Notes: generated from the sequence alone by a model not told the origin. A DNA stretch of 52,029 nucleotides from Neoconidiobolus thromboides FSU 785 (GCA_025603075.1 MU626398.1:1-52029), one strand, 5' to 3'. Shown: positions 1 through 11,649, counted from the first letter of the stretch. Translations and numbers: made by a program.

Positions 1-110
1 ATAGAAATAAAAAGCTTGAGATTGATTGTTTCTGAACTCGAAAACACAACAACTTAAGTGATTGTTATGTTATAATCAATCATGGCACTAACAAAATAAT
101 ATTTGATACA
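1..110 (+). pseudogene. Decayed coding repeat, second copy at 34231-34340
   Basis: These 110 bases align without gaps to 34231-34340. Read in the matching frame both copies encode a related peptide with the shared pieces LEIDC, LSDCYVI and NH. The copy here has a TGA where the other has TGG. Most differences change G or C in the other copy to A or T here. The fragment probably continues beyond the left edge of the window. The parent protein is not recognised; a repeated and decayed coding fragment suggests a transposable element, which is an inference. Confidence 0.55.
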
Positions 111-226
111 AATAATACCATTTTTATTTAAAAAAGTTATTATTTATTATATGAAAAAAATGTTTTTAAAAAATAAAGTTAAAATAATCAAAAATAAGCA
201 TAATTAAGCTTTTTATATTAAATAAG

Positions 227-327
227 TGGGGATGTATTTTTATGTTTAACAATTTTACTAACAAATTTTCCACTTAAATAGTGCTTAAAAAACGGAAAAA
301 GTAATGAAGTCAAAACAAACGCTCCCA
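227..327 (+). mobile_element. MITE-like foldback element, copy 1
   Basis: About 101 bp beginning TGGGGATGTATTTT and ending with CGCTCCCA, with the internal TTTTCC and GGAAAAA arms shared by the family. The outer TA of the terminal repeat is lost on both sides. It lies about 115 bp from the coding-repeat remnant. Confidence 0.75.
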
Positions 328-561
328 AGTATCTCTTGCTTTTTTTGTATTAATAAAGTAAATGGTTAGGAATGATAGTCAATTGTAAAAAATTATTAAA
401 TCAAAACAAGCTTTAACTTATCAAAATATATTTTTATTATTAAACAAAATATTTTTTAATATAAGTATGAAATTTCATGCTTAATAGTATACACCAATTA
501 AGCAGACTATGTGGCTAAAAAGATCTATGTTGATAATAAATTATAAAAAACTAAAAAACAA

Positions 562-666
562 TATGGGGGTGTTTTTTTTAGTTTCATAATTTTTTCTGTT
601 TTTAAACACTATTTGAGTGGGAAAAAGTTGTTAGTAAAATATTAAGCAAAAAAATACATCCCCATA
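562..666 (-). mobile_element. MITE-like foldback element, copy 2
   Basis: A complete copy of about 105 bp bounded by TATGGGGGTGT and ACATCCCCATA, in the reverse orientation to copy 1. The AT-rich flanks prevent a firm call of a target duplication, but a TA duplication is compatible. Confidence 0.85.
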
Positions 667-1476
667 TAATTAAAAAAAAAAGTTTATTGAAATTAATTAT
701 AACAAAAGTTTTAAAAAAGCCATTATATAAAAACTATATTATTAAATATAAATATTAAAATATTAAAATGATATTTTTAGAATTAGGAAATAAAGAACTT
801 TAAATTAATTATATATAAATTTAAAATACATTTAGTTTTAGTAACAAAATCATTCAAATTAACATAAATTTATTGTATAAGTTATAACTAAACTGATTAT
901 AAAAATGCAATTATCTTTATAGCTAGTTTAAGTAATTATAATATAATTAACTATTAAACTAATAGAATGATGCTTTGTAACATTATAAAAAATATTACAA
1001 AAAATCATAAATAAATTAAAAGTAGAGGATGTAGAGCTTTTTATATTTATCCTACATATTACCTTTTTTTATAATAAACATTATTTTTGTTTAACTTTTG
1101 AATTTTATTATCTTTAAATTACTATCATTATTACATTTGCTAAAAAATAACGAAATTACTTATTAGATATTACAATTTATATTTTTTATTTATTTCATAA
1201 AGATTAAACTAAAAAAATTAATAATATTACCAAAGATAGCAAAAGTTATAAAAAATACATCAGTTAAAATAAACCAGATAAAGCAACTCTTTATTAGTAA
1301 TATTAGTAATTTCAATAAAATAAAGAGATGTAACTCAACTTTACTAAAAACATTTTTATTACAAATCCAAAATTAGTTAAAATACTAGCCAAATCGCAAA
1401 GATGAGAAAACTTTTTTAAAAGAGAAGGTTTAAATAAAAATAAGCTAAATAATTAATTCAAATGCCACTTCGAACC

Positions 1477-4185
1477 TTAACTCTTCTGTACCACTGACGT
1501 TTCTAATTTCAAATCCACTTGTCTCACTTTTTCTTCACTTTCTTTATCTCCCTTCATCCTCACTCCACTTTCATCATTACCAACTATTGCTTCAATTTCA
1601 CTCCCATTATACTGACCCATCTGCCTCTGCCTACTTGACTTTTTCCTAACTGGTGTATTTTTTTTAATTATATGGGTTGCTGTTGCAATATTTGTTTTAT
1701 AAACTGAGCTCCTCTTATTGAAGCCTTCATTTAATTTATCTGTGCCCATATCGTCATCGATTTCCGATTGCATTCGATTGGTTTGGTATTCATTATAAGT
1801 CTTTTCTTTTTTTTCTCTCTTCTTTCTTACAGGAACAACGATATGGGACTGGGTGTGTGGGATCCTTGGTATTTTATCGTTAGAATTAGAGGAGGGTAGC
1901 TCAGTAGAATATTTTTTATTATAGGGAAATGGTAAGGATTGTCTTTTGTTGTCCAAAGTTTGATGTGAAATACGGCGCGAGATCTTCAAATCTAAATCGG
2001 AGAGATCACTGGTCCTTCTAGGGTCTAAAGTGGTGCTCGTCCTCAGCTTTAATAGCTGCTCTTTATTTATGAAGGAGGATAGCGGTCGGTCATCTTCATC
2101 TTCATTTTTCTCATTTTTCTCATTCTTCTTCAAAGGTCTTATTTTTGTTTTTAGTTTCCTTTCTGGGGTTTTTCCTTGTGTTTTTTCTTGTGTTTTTTCA
2201 GTATGGGTTAATATTTCATTTAAATTTTCCTCTAAGTCATTGTTTTTAATTTTCTTCTCAGTTATTCTTCTTATCACAATGGGTGGCTCTGTGGGCGGAG
2301 GTGGTAGAGATATTGTTGGCTTAGGTGGTAATATTTGATTGACCTCATCTAAACCAGGAGTTGTAAAGTTATCGTTATCAACGATTATTTCCTCTTCCAT
2401 TGTTTCGCTTATTTGGCTTTCATCTCTTATTTCTGTTAAATTAGTTTCATTTGATATTAATAATGATTCGCTTAAAATATCCTTATTTATCACCTCTTCT
2501 TCCATTTGATTTATTACTTGTTCACTTTGGTCTATTTTTTTATTACCTTCATCCTCTTCCTTATTCATTCTTTCGCCATTGATCATTAATAAAGGAGATG
2601 CTAACGATTCCCCTATATCGTTTTTAGCCGTCAAATCCTTGATGTGATTGTTTCCATTCACTTGCTTATCAATTTCTTCATTCAAATACCGATCTTCTTT
2701 GGATTCATTTAAATCAAAATTCTGATAACTTTCGCCAAGCATATCTTCAGGCGTAAGTGCTGCTAACTCAGAGTCAATATCAATCGATAGTACTGAATTT
2801 TGGTCTTCATAGTCTATTGATTCAACTTCCTTTATTTGATTCCTAAATTTGTTAGCTTCTTCCCTTGTGAAACTTATGTATGGCTCCGCATCTAAATCTT
2901 CTGGTTGTAAATTGGCTAGTTCTGAATCAATATCTGGTAAGTCTAAACCTGCTTCTAAATCTAAGTTTAATTCATCGCTTTCTTGATTGACATTTTCTTC
3001 TTTTTGTACGTTTGGTAGAGGCAGAGAAAAAGAGGATGAAGAGGGTGATAATGCCCTTGGTGATCCTGAGTTGATTTCCGGTGAAAATAAGCGACTTCTT
3101 AATTCAGCTCTAGAATTATGATCCTTCGGCGAACTTGATGGTAGTGAGTTTAATGAGTGTATGCTTTTTGGAGAAACACTATGTTCATTATTGCCTTGCG
3201 GCAGTCCTCTAAGCGAAGAAAACTTGACATTACTTTTTTTATCCCCATTCAATGCCTCTCTATCCTCTATCATAATTGTTGGTTTATTACATGTTTCACT
3301 AACTACCGGCATTAAATTCAATAGTTCGTTTTCAGCCAACCCAGAGTCTTCTTCTTCCTCTTCACAATTTAACCATTCCTCCGAACTGCGTTCTATTGAA
3401 CTCGAGCGGGGCTGCTTCGGACTCGATTTTGAACTAAATTTAAATAAATCACGTACAAAGTTATAAGAATCTGAACGTCGCTTCTCTTTGCCTTTTTTTG
3501 AGCCTATAGAATCCATCGACCGCCTTCCGCTTTCGTTAGCGGAACTATACTCCAGCTCTGAAGTGGCACTCGAGGTCAGAGAAGTAGTTGAGGCATGCCT
3601 TGGTGAATATGGGCAAGTTTCTAACAACGCTTGAGAAGCGTTTTTTTTGAACCAGTTTAATACTTTATCCAAATGCTTCACCCTGCCCTCCAGTGTATCT
3701 TTATCTGTCTGTAATTGGCTAACCAAAGTATCTTTGGTTTGTACCACTTTTTTCAAGGCGTCCACACTTAGTTTGCAATGCAATAATTCTCGCTTGAAGT
3801 GCTTATTTTGTTCGGTTAAGTAATAATTTTCAATCTCTACCTTTTCCAAGGATACCTGATTTGGTAAAACCTCCGGTAAAGCATTATCCGATGAAGCATT
3901 GGATAATACAGAATTAGGACTCTTTAATGGAGATGGTAGAGACCTGGCCGGTGATAAAGGTGAAGATATCTGGGGGCTGGTTGGTGAATTTATTGGTGAT
4001 GTGATTAAATTGGCACTGTCTCGATTGATATCTTCATTTAATAATGTTTTTAACTGTTTTTCAAATTGGGGGTCAAATGTCTTTGAATTATCTTTCTTTT
4101 TGTCTTTTCCTATACCCATTTTAAGCTTTGACATCTTAAAGGTCATCTTCAAATTCTTATATAAGGCTAAAACGGGAGTGAGCAA
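1477..4185 (-). CDS. Large coiled-coil, Ser/Pro-rich protein of unknown function
   Basis: An uninterrupted 902-codon frame. I do not recognise the family. Residues about 1-35 are basic. Residues 60-95 are dense in SP and TP dipeptides, typical proline-directed kinase sites. Residues about 112-185 form a probable coiled coil. A Ser-rich and acidic region follows. A near-repeat occurs twice, at residues 418-439 and 469-490, sharing DIDSELA, a PED tripeptide and a Y-x-x-F ending. Further on there is a proline cluster (PPPP, PTEPP) and a very basic C-terminal third. The start is uncertain: Met14 (4146) or Met18 may be used instead, because the first 13 residues are unlike the rest. No membrane segment is seen. 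The composition suggests a phosphoregulated scaffold or cytoskeletal/polarity protein, which is only inference. Confidence 0.75.
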   Translation of the reverse strand: MLTPVLALYKNLKMTFKMSKLKMGIGKDKKKDNSKTFDPQFEKQLKTLLNEDINRDSANLITSPINSPTSPQISSPLSPARSLPSPLKSPNSVLSNASSDNALPEVLPNQVSLEKVEIENYYLTEQNKHFKRELLHCKLSVDALKKVVQTKDTLVSQLQTDKDTLEGRVKHLDKVLNWFKKNASQALLETCPYSPRHASTTSLTSSATSELEYSSANESGRRSMDSIGSKKGKEKRRSDSYNFVRDLFKFSSKSSPKQPRSSSIERSSEEWLNCEEEEEDSGLAENELLNLMPVVSETCNKPTIMIEDREALNGDKKSNVKFSSLRGLPQGNNEHSVSPKSIHSLNSLPSSSPKDHNSRAELRSRLFSPEINSGSPRALSPSSSSFSLPLPNVQKEENVNQESDELNLDLEAGLDLPDIDSELANLQPEDLDAEPYISFTREEANKFRNQIKEVESIDYEDQNSVLSIDIDSELAALTPEDMLGESYQNFDLNESKEDRYLNEEIDKQVNGNNHIKDLTAKNDIGESLASPLLMINGERMNKEEDEGNKKIDQSEQVINQMEEEVINKDILSESLLISNETNLTEIRDESQISETMEEEIIVDNDNFTTPGLDEVNQILPPKPTISLPPPPTEPPIVIRRITEKKIKNNDLEENLNEILTHTEKTQEKTQGKTPERKLKTKIRPLKKNEKNEKNEDEDDRPLSSFINKEQLLKLRTSTTLDPRRTSDLSDLDLKISRRISHQTLDNKRQSLPFPYNKKYSTELPSSNSNDKIPRIPHTQSHIVVPVRKKREKKEKTYNEYQTNRMQSEIDDDMGTDKLNEGFNKRSSVYKTNIATATHIIKKNTPVRKKSSRQRQMGQYNGSEIEAIVGNDESGVRMKGDKESEEKVRQVDLKLETSVVQKS

Positions 4186-4494
4186 CGTTATATGGGGATG
4201 TAGTTAAAGTTACCTGAGTGAAAAGATGAAAAAGGCTGACTGAATTAATTAGTAAAAATGAACTCTTGCCTTTCTTGGTTTAAATTCAAAATGAACTAAA
4301 CTGTTGAAGTTTATTAAAAATGATTGGTTCAGCCCGATCATTAGTGATTAAATTGTTTTTTTTATGAAATTTTTGGTGGATTTTTGGTTATTGGCGGGTG
4401 TTTTTTTAAAAATTCCAAATGAGTGGCATAAAGTTTTAACATTTTGAATCTTAAATGTTTAAAGTTTAAATCAATATAACACTTTTAAAAGCCA

Positions 4495-4592
4495 TATGGG
4501 GGTGTTTTTAGTTTCATTAATTTTTCGATCTTTAAGCGCTAGTTAAGTGGAAAAGCTATTAATAAGATTCTTACAAAAAATACATCCCTATA
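4495..4592 (-). mobile_element. MITE-like foldback element, copy 3
   Basis: About 98 bp from TATGGGGGTG to ACATCCCTATA, containing the family core with GCGCT in the middle and the GTGGAAAA arm. The right terminal repeat has diverged by a base. Confidence 0.8.
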
Positions 4593-4852
4593 ATATACTT
4601 TCATCGCTACTGGAATTTTTGAAAATGTAAATGCACTGTTTTTTAAAACAAATTAATTGTCCAAGCCTAAGTCTTTTGAAAAAAAATATTAATTGTAAGA
4701 TATTTTAGGAGGACTTCCACTCATTATCAATGATAATAAATAAAAATACCCTTATCCTAGTACATTATCTATTTTATTGTTTTTCTCTTTAGTAAAGCTT
4801 TTAGAGAAAGAAGCATAAGTTTTTACATTTTGCTAACTTATCTTTATTATTA

Positions 4853-4950
4853 TATGGAGTGTTTTTGACTTCATCACCTTTTTATCTCAAGTGCTATTTG
4901 AGCGGGAAAATTGTTAGTAAAATTCTCAAACACAAAAATACATCCACATA
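4853..4950 (-). mobile_element. MITE-like foldback element, copy 4
   Basis: About 98 bp from TATGGAGTGT to ACATCCACATA with the internal GAGCGGGAAAA and TTGTTAGTAAAATTC blocks of the family. Both terminal repeats carry substitutions, so it is an older copy. Confidence 0.8.
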
Positions 4951-5663
4951 TGCTTATAATTTATAGTGTTTAAATAATAATAAAATAAAGTATAACATCC
5001 TAAAAAATCATCATCAATTATTATGAATCGGGCTAGATTTCAAGCTATTTAATTTTAATAAAAGTAAATAAAAAATCATTAATTTATAATTATATAAACA
5101 TTTCTATATACATTGAAATTTAAAAGTTGTTTTTGATTTATCCTTCTCAAATGTTAATTTTAACATATTTAGTGTTGTACACTATTATAAAAAAGCTTTT
5201 TAAATATAAATTAAGATGATTTTTTGGTTTTATCTAACTAATAATCATTTATATAGTATAAAGTTGCAACAAACTATTACTAAATATAAGATTTTTTAAA
5301 CCAATTGTATATTTGAATTTAAGATCTTGATCATTTTTATACAATATAAAATTCAAAAACAATAATTGAATTTTTAACAAAAAACACATATGAATTTTCA
5401 GTATAGAAAAAATTACTAAAAACATCTAGACAGCCTTTGACAGTGTTAAATTGCTTTTAATACCCTCCCCCAGTTAGCAGGGACTTGTTAGGACTACTAT
5501 ACTATGTAGCCATTTTAAGTTCTGACTATTTTATGAATTTTTCTGAAATTTGCGATTCAAATTCAGCTATAAATTATTTCCATTTTATTGTGTCTTAAAA
5601 TTTTCGTCATTTTAATAACTCAATTTTTTATTTACTTTAGCTTTAGATCAACAAATACTTTAA

Positions 5664-7758
5664 ATGATGAGTACAGTTAATAACCATGAAGTTTTAGATG
5701 GATCCAATAAAAATGTTGATATATGGTCTTCAATTTTAGACTCGGTTGCCCTTACTAAAATAACTCCGGTTAAAAATGTGTTCTTGTTAGGTAATATAAT
5801 TTACATTTATAATTGCTTAATAGCTTTAAATGAGTATCTGATTGTTATTAATGATGGTTGCTTATGGGACTTTAGTGACTTTAGCTACTTGGTTTAAATT
5901 AATACATAATAAATAAGGTTATTTATATAATTAAATAGGAGAACCAAACTCCGGAAAAACCACCTTTTTGAATTTTATGAAACATGAAAGTCGGGTTAGA
6001 GATAAACCTGTTACTAAAGGAGACCAGATTTTAAATACATATGAAGATGCCCCAGCCACCACTTCTGAAGAAGATTTTTTTAAATATTTAGATAAAAACC
6101 CAGCATCAACAAAATTAGCATATACACACTCATTTGTTGAACTAAAAGATGAAGAGTCAGATGGTAATTGATTATTTAAACCAAAGTTCATAACAATTAA
6201 TTTTAAAAGATACAATGGCGAGATTGAATTTATATCAGCTGTCAGAACATGACCCCAAGTTACATGAACTTGTCAATTTAAGCTTGAATTATCACACGTA
6301 TAAAGATTCTATTGCTTTGATCTTCTTAGACTGGTCAAAACCTTGGGAGTTTATAAATCAGCTCATCAAATGGTTAAGAGTTTTAGAGATAGCTTATTAT
6401 AATGCTTTAGACCATGGAGGTGATCCTCGTACTATAAATGATCCAAATAGATGGACTCAAGGAATTGCACATTTGGATGAATTAAAAGAAAGATGTAATT
6501 CAATCATTATTTTTAAATGAAATCTTTATTTATTTATTTGTCTAGTGGAGCTATTTTTAAGCGAATCAAAAGAACAAAGTAAAACCCCCCAACCTGATAA
6601 TGGAGAGGAAAGCAATGATACAAAAACTAATAATGGCTCTTTAATTCCTGAAGGATGCCTTACTAGGAATCTTGGGCTTCCGATTTTTATAGTTTGCACA
6701 AAGGTATTTATATATTTATAATAATATTATTTATTGATTTCAATAGTCAGATAAAATTAAACAAGTGGTTCGAGATGCTGAGCTAAGCGAGAGACATTTT
6801 GATTTTATTCAACATTCACTCAGGGCTGTTGGGTTGATGTGTAATATTAGTCTTAATTGTTTTAATCTTTAAACTGACCTTTTTAGATGGTGCTAGTTTG
6901 ATTTATACATCTACTCTTCGCCCAGATTCATTTTCCTTATTGAGAAATTACCTTTTATACCGCCTGTTTTCTGTAACAATATCCAATACGAATCAAAGTA
7001 CAGATCCTTCTAATACTCAAGCACCTTCTACCTCCATCCTTCCATCCTATTTAAATCATTTTAAAGTAAAAGGACGTTTTATGGAAAGAGAAAGAATATT
7101 TATACCAAGTGGATGGGATTCTTATAACAAAATTCGGATCTTAGATTCTAACTTTGATTGTGAAGCAGTTCAAGAAGGAACTGCGATTGACCTTTACAAT
7201 GAACTTTCATCACATCTTCCAGCTCATCATTTAGCTAAAGTGAAAAAAGAGGAGGATGAAGAAGAAATTATGTCTTTTAATGAAGCTTTTTCGTCAATGA
7301 TACCACTTCCCTTTTCATCAAAAAATGTAAGCTTGATATATTGATAAAAATTGACCTAACTCTTTTTTAGAAAGATTTGGAAACTTCTTATATTATTCCA
7401 GAACCTGAGCAACAATTTTTGGCTGCTCATTATGCTATGTTCCAAGGACTTGATTCTTCTAATTTTTTCAAAAGTCAAATGCCATATGTTGGTACCGTAG
7501 GAATGGTTGGAAAAGGAGAGCATACTGTAAGGATTAATTTAAAAATATTCATGCAATTATTAATATTTGTTTAGAATACCACTGAGTCAAAAGTAAGAAT
7601 ATCATTTTTTTATAGTTAACAGAATCAAAGCTTAAAACCTAAATAATATATAAAATTTAAATTTTATTTTTTAGGTTGATACAGGTACAACAGAAAGCGC
7701 AGCTTCTGGGAATTCCTTCTTCAAAATGTTAGCTATGAAAGATAGTTCTAATAATTAA
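5664..7758 (+). CDS. Cytoplasmic dynein light intermediate chain
   Basis: Subunit linking the dynein heavy chain to cargo adaptors on microtubules. Nine exons: 5664-5790, 5939-6163, 6210-6494, 6546-6703, 6747-6840, 6887-7326, 7371-7526, 7575-7592, 7675-7758; 528 residues. All junctions are GT-AG and keep frame. The P-loop GEPNSGKTT (residues 43-51) is formed across the first intron. The family blocks KDSIALIFLDWSKPW, LGLPIFIVCTK and GASLIYTS follow, the last rebuilt across intron 5. This is the Ras-like domain of the family. The last exon encodes SFFKMLAMKD, which corresponds to the conserved C-terminal helix (NFFNSLL in animals) that binds coiled-coil adaptors. Exon 8 is only 18 nt. ATG 5664 is followed at once by ATG 5667; either could start the protein. 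Confidence 0.88.
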
Positions 7759-8497
7759 AAAAGTTAGCATACATAACTTAGCATACATTTTATTGGATGC
7801 GCGATATTTTGATTCATAAAAATTAATTATATAAAGTGGGGTATATAAAATCAGTAACTTGGTTTCAGTTTTTTTTGTAATAAGTTTAAATTATTTTTAT
7901 AATTGTTCATAAAGCCTTATATAATGTTTAAGTTTTATTTAATCATAAATTAATATATTGATATAGTTTTAGTAATCTTTACTAATGAAATATTGTGTTA
8001 AGTAATTCTTACAATGAGAACATATTCCCTGTTCAGTATGTCCACTTTTAATGTAGACTAAAATTTTAAAAATTCATTAGTTAAGTTTAGAATGAAAAAA
8101 CATGGCTACATTTTGGAGCAGATATTTCTGAATATGAAGAGTAATATTTTAATTAACATGGTCTTAAATGAACTTCTTAAAAGTAACTACAACTGAGTTA
8201 ATTGAATTTCATCTAGTAGAGACCTTTTCAAAAGATTGACGATAGCTATTAAAAGTGATACATAACTCAAGTTGTAAATTAGACTCAAACAGGAATAGAA
8301 TTTTAATTGCAAATATTAAGAGTTAAAATTGTTTGTCGTAATTAGTCCGGTTTTAAATCATTGAAAAATTAAGTTCTATTTTTGAAAACTTTTATTTTTT
8401 AAAATGTATTTGAAAGACCAAATTAATGAAAGAAAAGTCAATGAGATAATAACAATAAATAAGTAACTAGCTTTAAATATAAAGATGTTTAAATTAA
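7759..8497. other. Gene-free stretch, may hide 5' exons of the TBCK-like gene
   Basis: AT-rich, with no convincing frame on either strand. A TBCK protein would be expected to have some 50 residues before the first exon recognised downstream, so a short 5' exon and the promoter may lie here. I could not identify them. Confidence 0.5.
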
Positions 8498-11388
8498 CTG
8501 ATTTGTATTAGTTTTGATTGTTTATTTAAAAGGGAGTTGGCAGCAATAAAATTCAATTTTGAAAAGGTCCATTTGGAAGATATACTGATTAAAGTCAACG
8601 AATTAAAGGTAAATCCTATGATACTAATCCCAGTTATTTTTTTAATGTTAATATTATATTCAGCAATTAAATCATCCAATATTCAATCAAATAATTGATA
8701 TTATTGTTTGTAAACAAAGTAATCTGTTAAGCCAATTTCATTATGTTTAACTTAATCTTTATCTATAGATAACCAAATAATAATTATACAAGAGTATAAC
8801 AATTGTAATGACGAGAATACCAAAGAAAAAAATTTAATATCGATTAATAATGAAATTGAAGAAGAAGAGATTAAAAAGATAAAACTATTATTTTTTCAAT
8901 TAATTAATGGCATTTCGTATTTAAAAAATATCAATATTATTTCCTTTATTGGTAACTTGAATCCTAAAACAATCTATCAATACAAACTAAATATTATAAA
9001 TGATAATAATAGCGAGGTAATCTAATGATAACATGATACTTGTATTTGCTAATTATATTTATTCAAGTAGTATTTAATTAAATTACCCTATTTTTATCTA
9101 AACTATTTATCTAATAATGGATTATTATTCAATTATGAGCATACGTAACTAAATTTATTAAATGCAATTAAAAGCTGACTAACAGTTAAATAGGGATTTA
9201 TATTATTGTTCGCCAGAATATTTAGTAAGTATATTAAGAGAAGAAAAGACTATTATATTGGATGAAAGAGTAAGTATATTATATAATACTATCATGTTTA
9301 GAACTAACTAATAAATAAATAGAGTGATTTATGGAGTATAGCTATAGTTATAATTGAAAAGATATTGAGAAAGGAAAAGATTATTCAAGACTATCTAATT
9401 TATCACAAAAGTCAATCAATTACTACTATCCAAGAATATTTTGTACAATTACTAAACTTGTTAAAAGATAAAGAGGAATATCAACTGTTTATACAATTCA
9501 TTGAAAATAAAATAGTAAATATAAATAATGAAAAGAATAAGTTATTGGAATTTTGGTCAATTATTAAACCATTATTGAATTTAGATGTTAATCATCGTAC
9601 TTCAATCAACTCGTTAATAACATCTAATTATTTTGCAAATTTCAGATTAAAGTTATTACAATTTGATTTGTATTGTAATGAAATTGAGTATTATCAAAAG
9701 AATGGATTAAGTAAGGACTATAATACCAATTTAATAGCATTAAGTGAAGCTTATTATCTATTCAAAATTAATAACAATGACAATAATAATAGTAATTATA
9801 ATAATTCAATTGAAGACAAAATACAATACTGCACAATAAATAATAATGAAATGAATAGTAAAGAGTATAGAATCATACAGTTAGTTAATAAGGAAATTGT
9901 CATAAACAATGATGATAATGATAATTATAAAAAGAACGATTTTTTATTCTTTAAGTTGAATACAACATTTGATGTCAATAATACTAATTCAAGGACCTTA
10001 ATAAAATACAAAAAGTTAATACTAGAATATCCAAAGAGTGCGTCAATAATTAAGCAAGAATATTACAATAACAATCAACAGGAAGAGTTGATTAAAAAAT
10101 ATTATTGTGGAAGATTATGGGCCAGTTTGTTAAATATCAACAAGGATTTTGAAACGGAATATTTTAATCTAATAAAATATTTACCTTTTTTAGAGGAAAA
10201 GCAAATTTTAATGGATCTACCAAGGTGCCATAATTATCATGCTTTGTTAAACTCAAAGCTCGGTCAATTGAAACTAAAATCCATTATCAAGTCTTTCCTA
10301 TTCAATAATCCTAATTTCGTTTATTGGCAAGGTAATATTAATAATAATACTATGATGTGAATAGTATTATTTACTATTTATATAGGTTTAGATTCAATTG
10401 CAGCTACATTTTTAACTATTAATTATATGGAAGAAGCAATAAGTTATAAGAGTATGGAGCAGTTTATTAAAAAGTATTTAAGCAATTTATTTTTAAAAGA
10501 AAACAATCAAATATTAAATGAAAAAATGGATCAGATGGAATTATTATTGAAATATTTGGATCCTACTTTGGCTAATCATCTATCTCATATTGAATTAGAG
10601 CCTAAATTTTATTCGGTTTCTTGGTTCCTTACTTTATTTACTCGTAAATCTTATTATTATTACTATTTTTATACATATTAATAATTTATTTAGATGTATT
10701 TCCATTTGATAAGATTTATCAACTGATTAGTAATATCTTAAAATATGACCCAGAATATACAATCTATTTAGCCAGTACAATATTAATTTATTACAAAAAG
10801 AAATTACTAAAGAAGAACTTTAATGAAGCAATTCATTTATTTTCTAATAATTTAAAGGACTTAGATTTAGGTTGGATATTAACTCAGTCTACGTATTATT
10901 ATGATAAGTATTTGATTACGTTTCACAATAATATTCAAAATCAAAATCAATTTTTACCTTTTAATCCAGAACTACCTTTCCTAGATTTATCCGATTTAAC
11001 CCTTCCAACTATTAACAATAATAACATTTCACAATTAGAATATCTACTACTTGATTGCAATAAAAGTGTTGCATTGAATAAAGATAAAGAAACAATGGTT
11101 GAACAGCCTGTACATTATAAAAATAGCATTATCTATGATCCAGAGGATGATTTAATTAGTCTAATTAAGTTTTTAAGTTTCAAAAGTAAACTTAAGACTG
11201 TTATCTTAAGTAATGATTTAGAATATTCTACTAATTTGATTCATCATTTAATCAAACACCAAGTACCTTTCGTTGGTTTACCTTTAGCCTTACCTCAAAA
11301 TTGTAATTGTAATCCTGGCTTCATTGGGGGTTCTGGGGCTAAAAAGGAAAAGCCAAATGGCTTTAAATCCTTATTTTGTACCTGTTAA
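8498..11388 (+). CDS. TBCK-like protein: pseudokinase, TBC (Rab-GAP) and rhodanese-like domains
   Basis: TBCK proteins act in endosomal and Rab-linked traffic. Exons, with the first two tentative: about 8498-8608, about 8790-9016, 9186-9269, 9323-10331, 10386-10643, 10694-11388. The kinase-like part keeps AAIKF (the VAIK position), CSPEY (for APE) and RSDLWS (for SDVWS). The HRD region reads SFIGNLNPKTI, so the catalytic loop is gone. The TBC part has CGRLW, DLPRCHNYHALL and VYWQGLDS with the glutamine-finger YWQ, then LDPTLANHLSHIE and WFLTLFTHVFP, rebuilt exactly across two introns. The C-terminal part resembles a rhodanese domain. The match to animal TBCK through the TBC region is strong. 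The 5' end is unresolved: frames of exons 1 and 2 join only with an unusual acceptor, so the gene may be misread there or damaged. Asn-rich insertions are frequent. Confidence 0.75.
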
Positions 11389-11439
11389 AAATGGAAAATA
11401 AAAATTCACCATGTTTGTTATTTAAGATTTTAAATAGTA

Positions 11440-11544
11440 TATGGGAGTGTTTTTTTTGGCTTCATAACTTTTTCCATCTTTTAAACGCTATTTGAGTGGA
11501 AAAATTATTAGTAAAATTCTTAAATACAAAAATACATCCCCATA
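11440..11544 (-). mobile_element. MITE-like foldback element, copy 5
   Basis: A complete copy of about 105 bp bounded by TATGGGAGTGT and ACATCCCCATA, about 50 bp after the TBCK-like stop codon. With copy 2 and copy 10 it is one of the best preserved, with internal TTTTCCATCTTTTAAACGCT and GAGTGGAAAAATT blocks. Confidence 0.88.
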
Positions 11545-11649
11545 TCTTTTAAATTTCATGTTATATAGGAAGTGAGCAAATGAACAAAACAAAAAATAAA
11601 GTTCAAAGTATCTTCGATTAGTTCTTTATCTTTAATATGTTTATCGTAT

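Larger units (their letters stand above)
1..1476. other. Gene-free AT-rich stretch
   Basis: No open frame with coding character is visible on either strand. The stretch holds a coding-repeat remnant at its left edge (1-110) and two foldback elements (227-327 and 562-666). The rest is AT-rich sequence dense in stops. It includes the region downstream of the large minus-strand gene that ends at 1477. Confidence 0.7.
4186..5663. other. Gene-free AT-rich stretch between divergent genes
   Basis: This separates the 5' end of the minus-strand coiled-coil gene from the 5' end of the dynein light intermediate chain gene, so it should hold both promoters. It contains foldback copies 3 and 4, and about 15 bp of a foldback terminus at 4189-4205. 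A short GC-richer patch lies at about 5460-5515 (CCCTCCCCCAG and following). No TATA box is convincing among the many AT runs. Confidence 0.65.

Noticed and set aside
7593-7674. Extra exon between the 18-nt exon and the last exon of the dynein light intermediate chain gene
   Set aside because: An internal TATAG at 7611-7615 could act as an acceptor, but the resulting intron would be only 23 nt and the following sequence contains stops.
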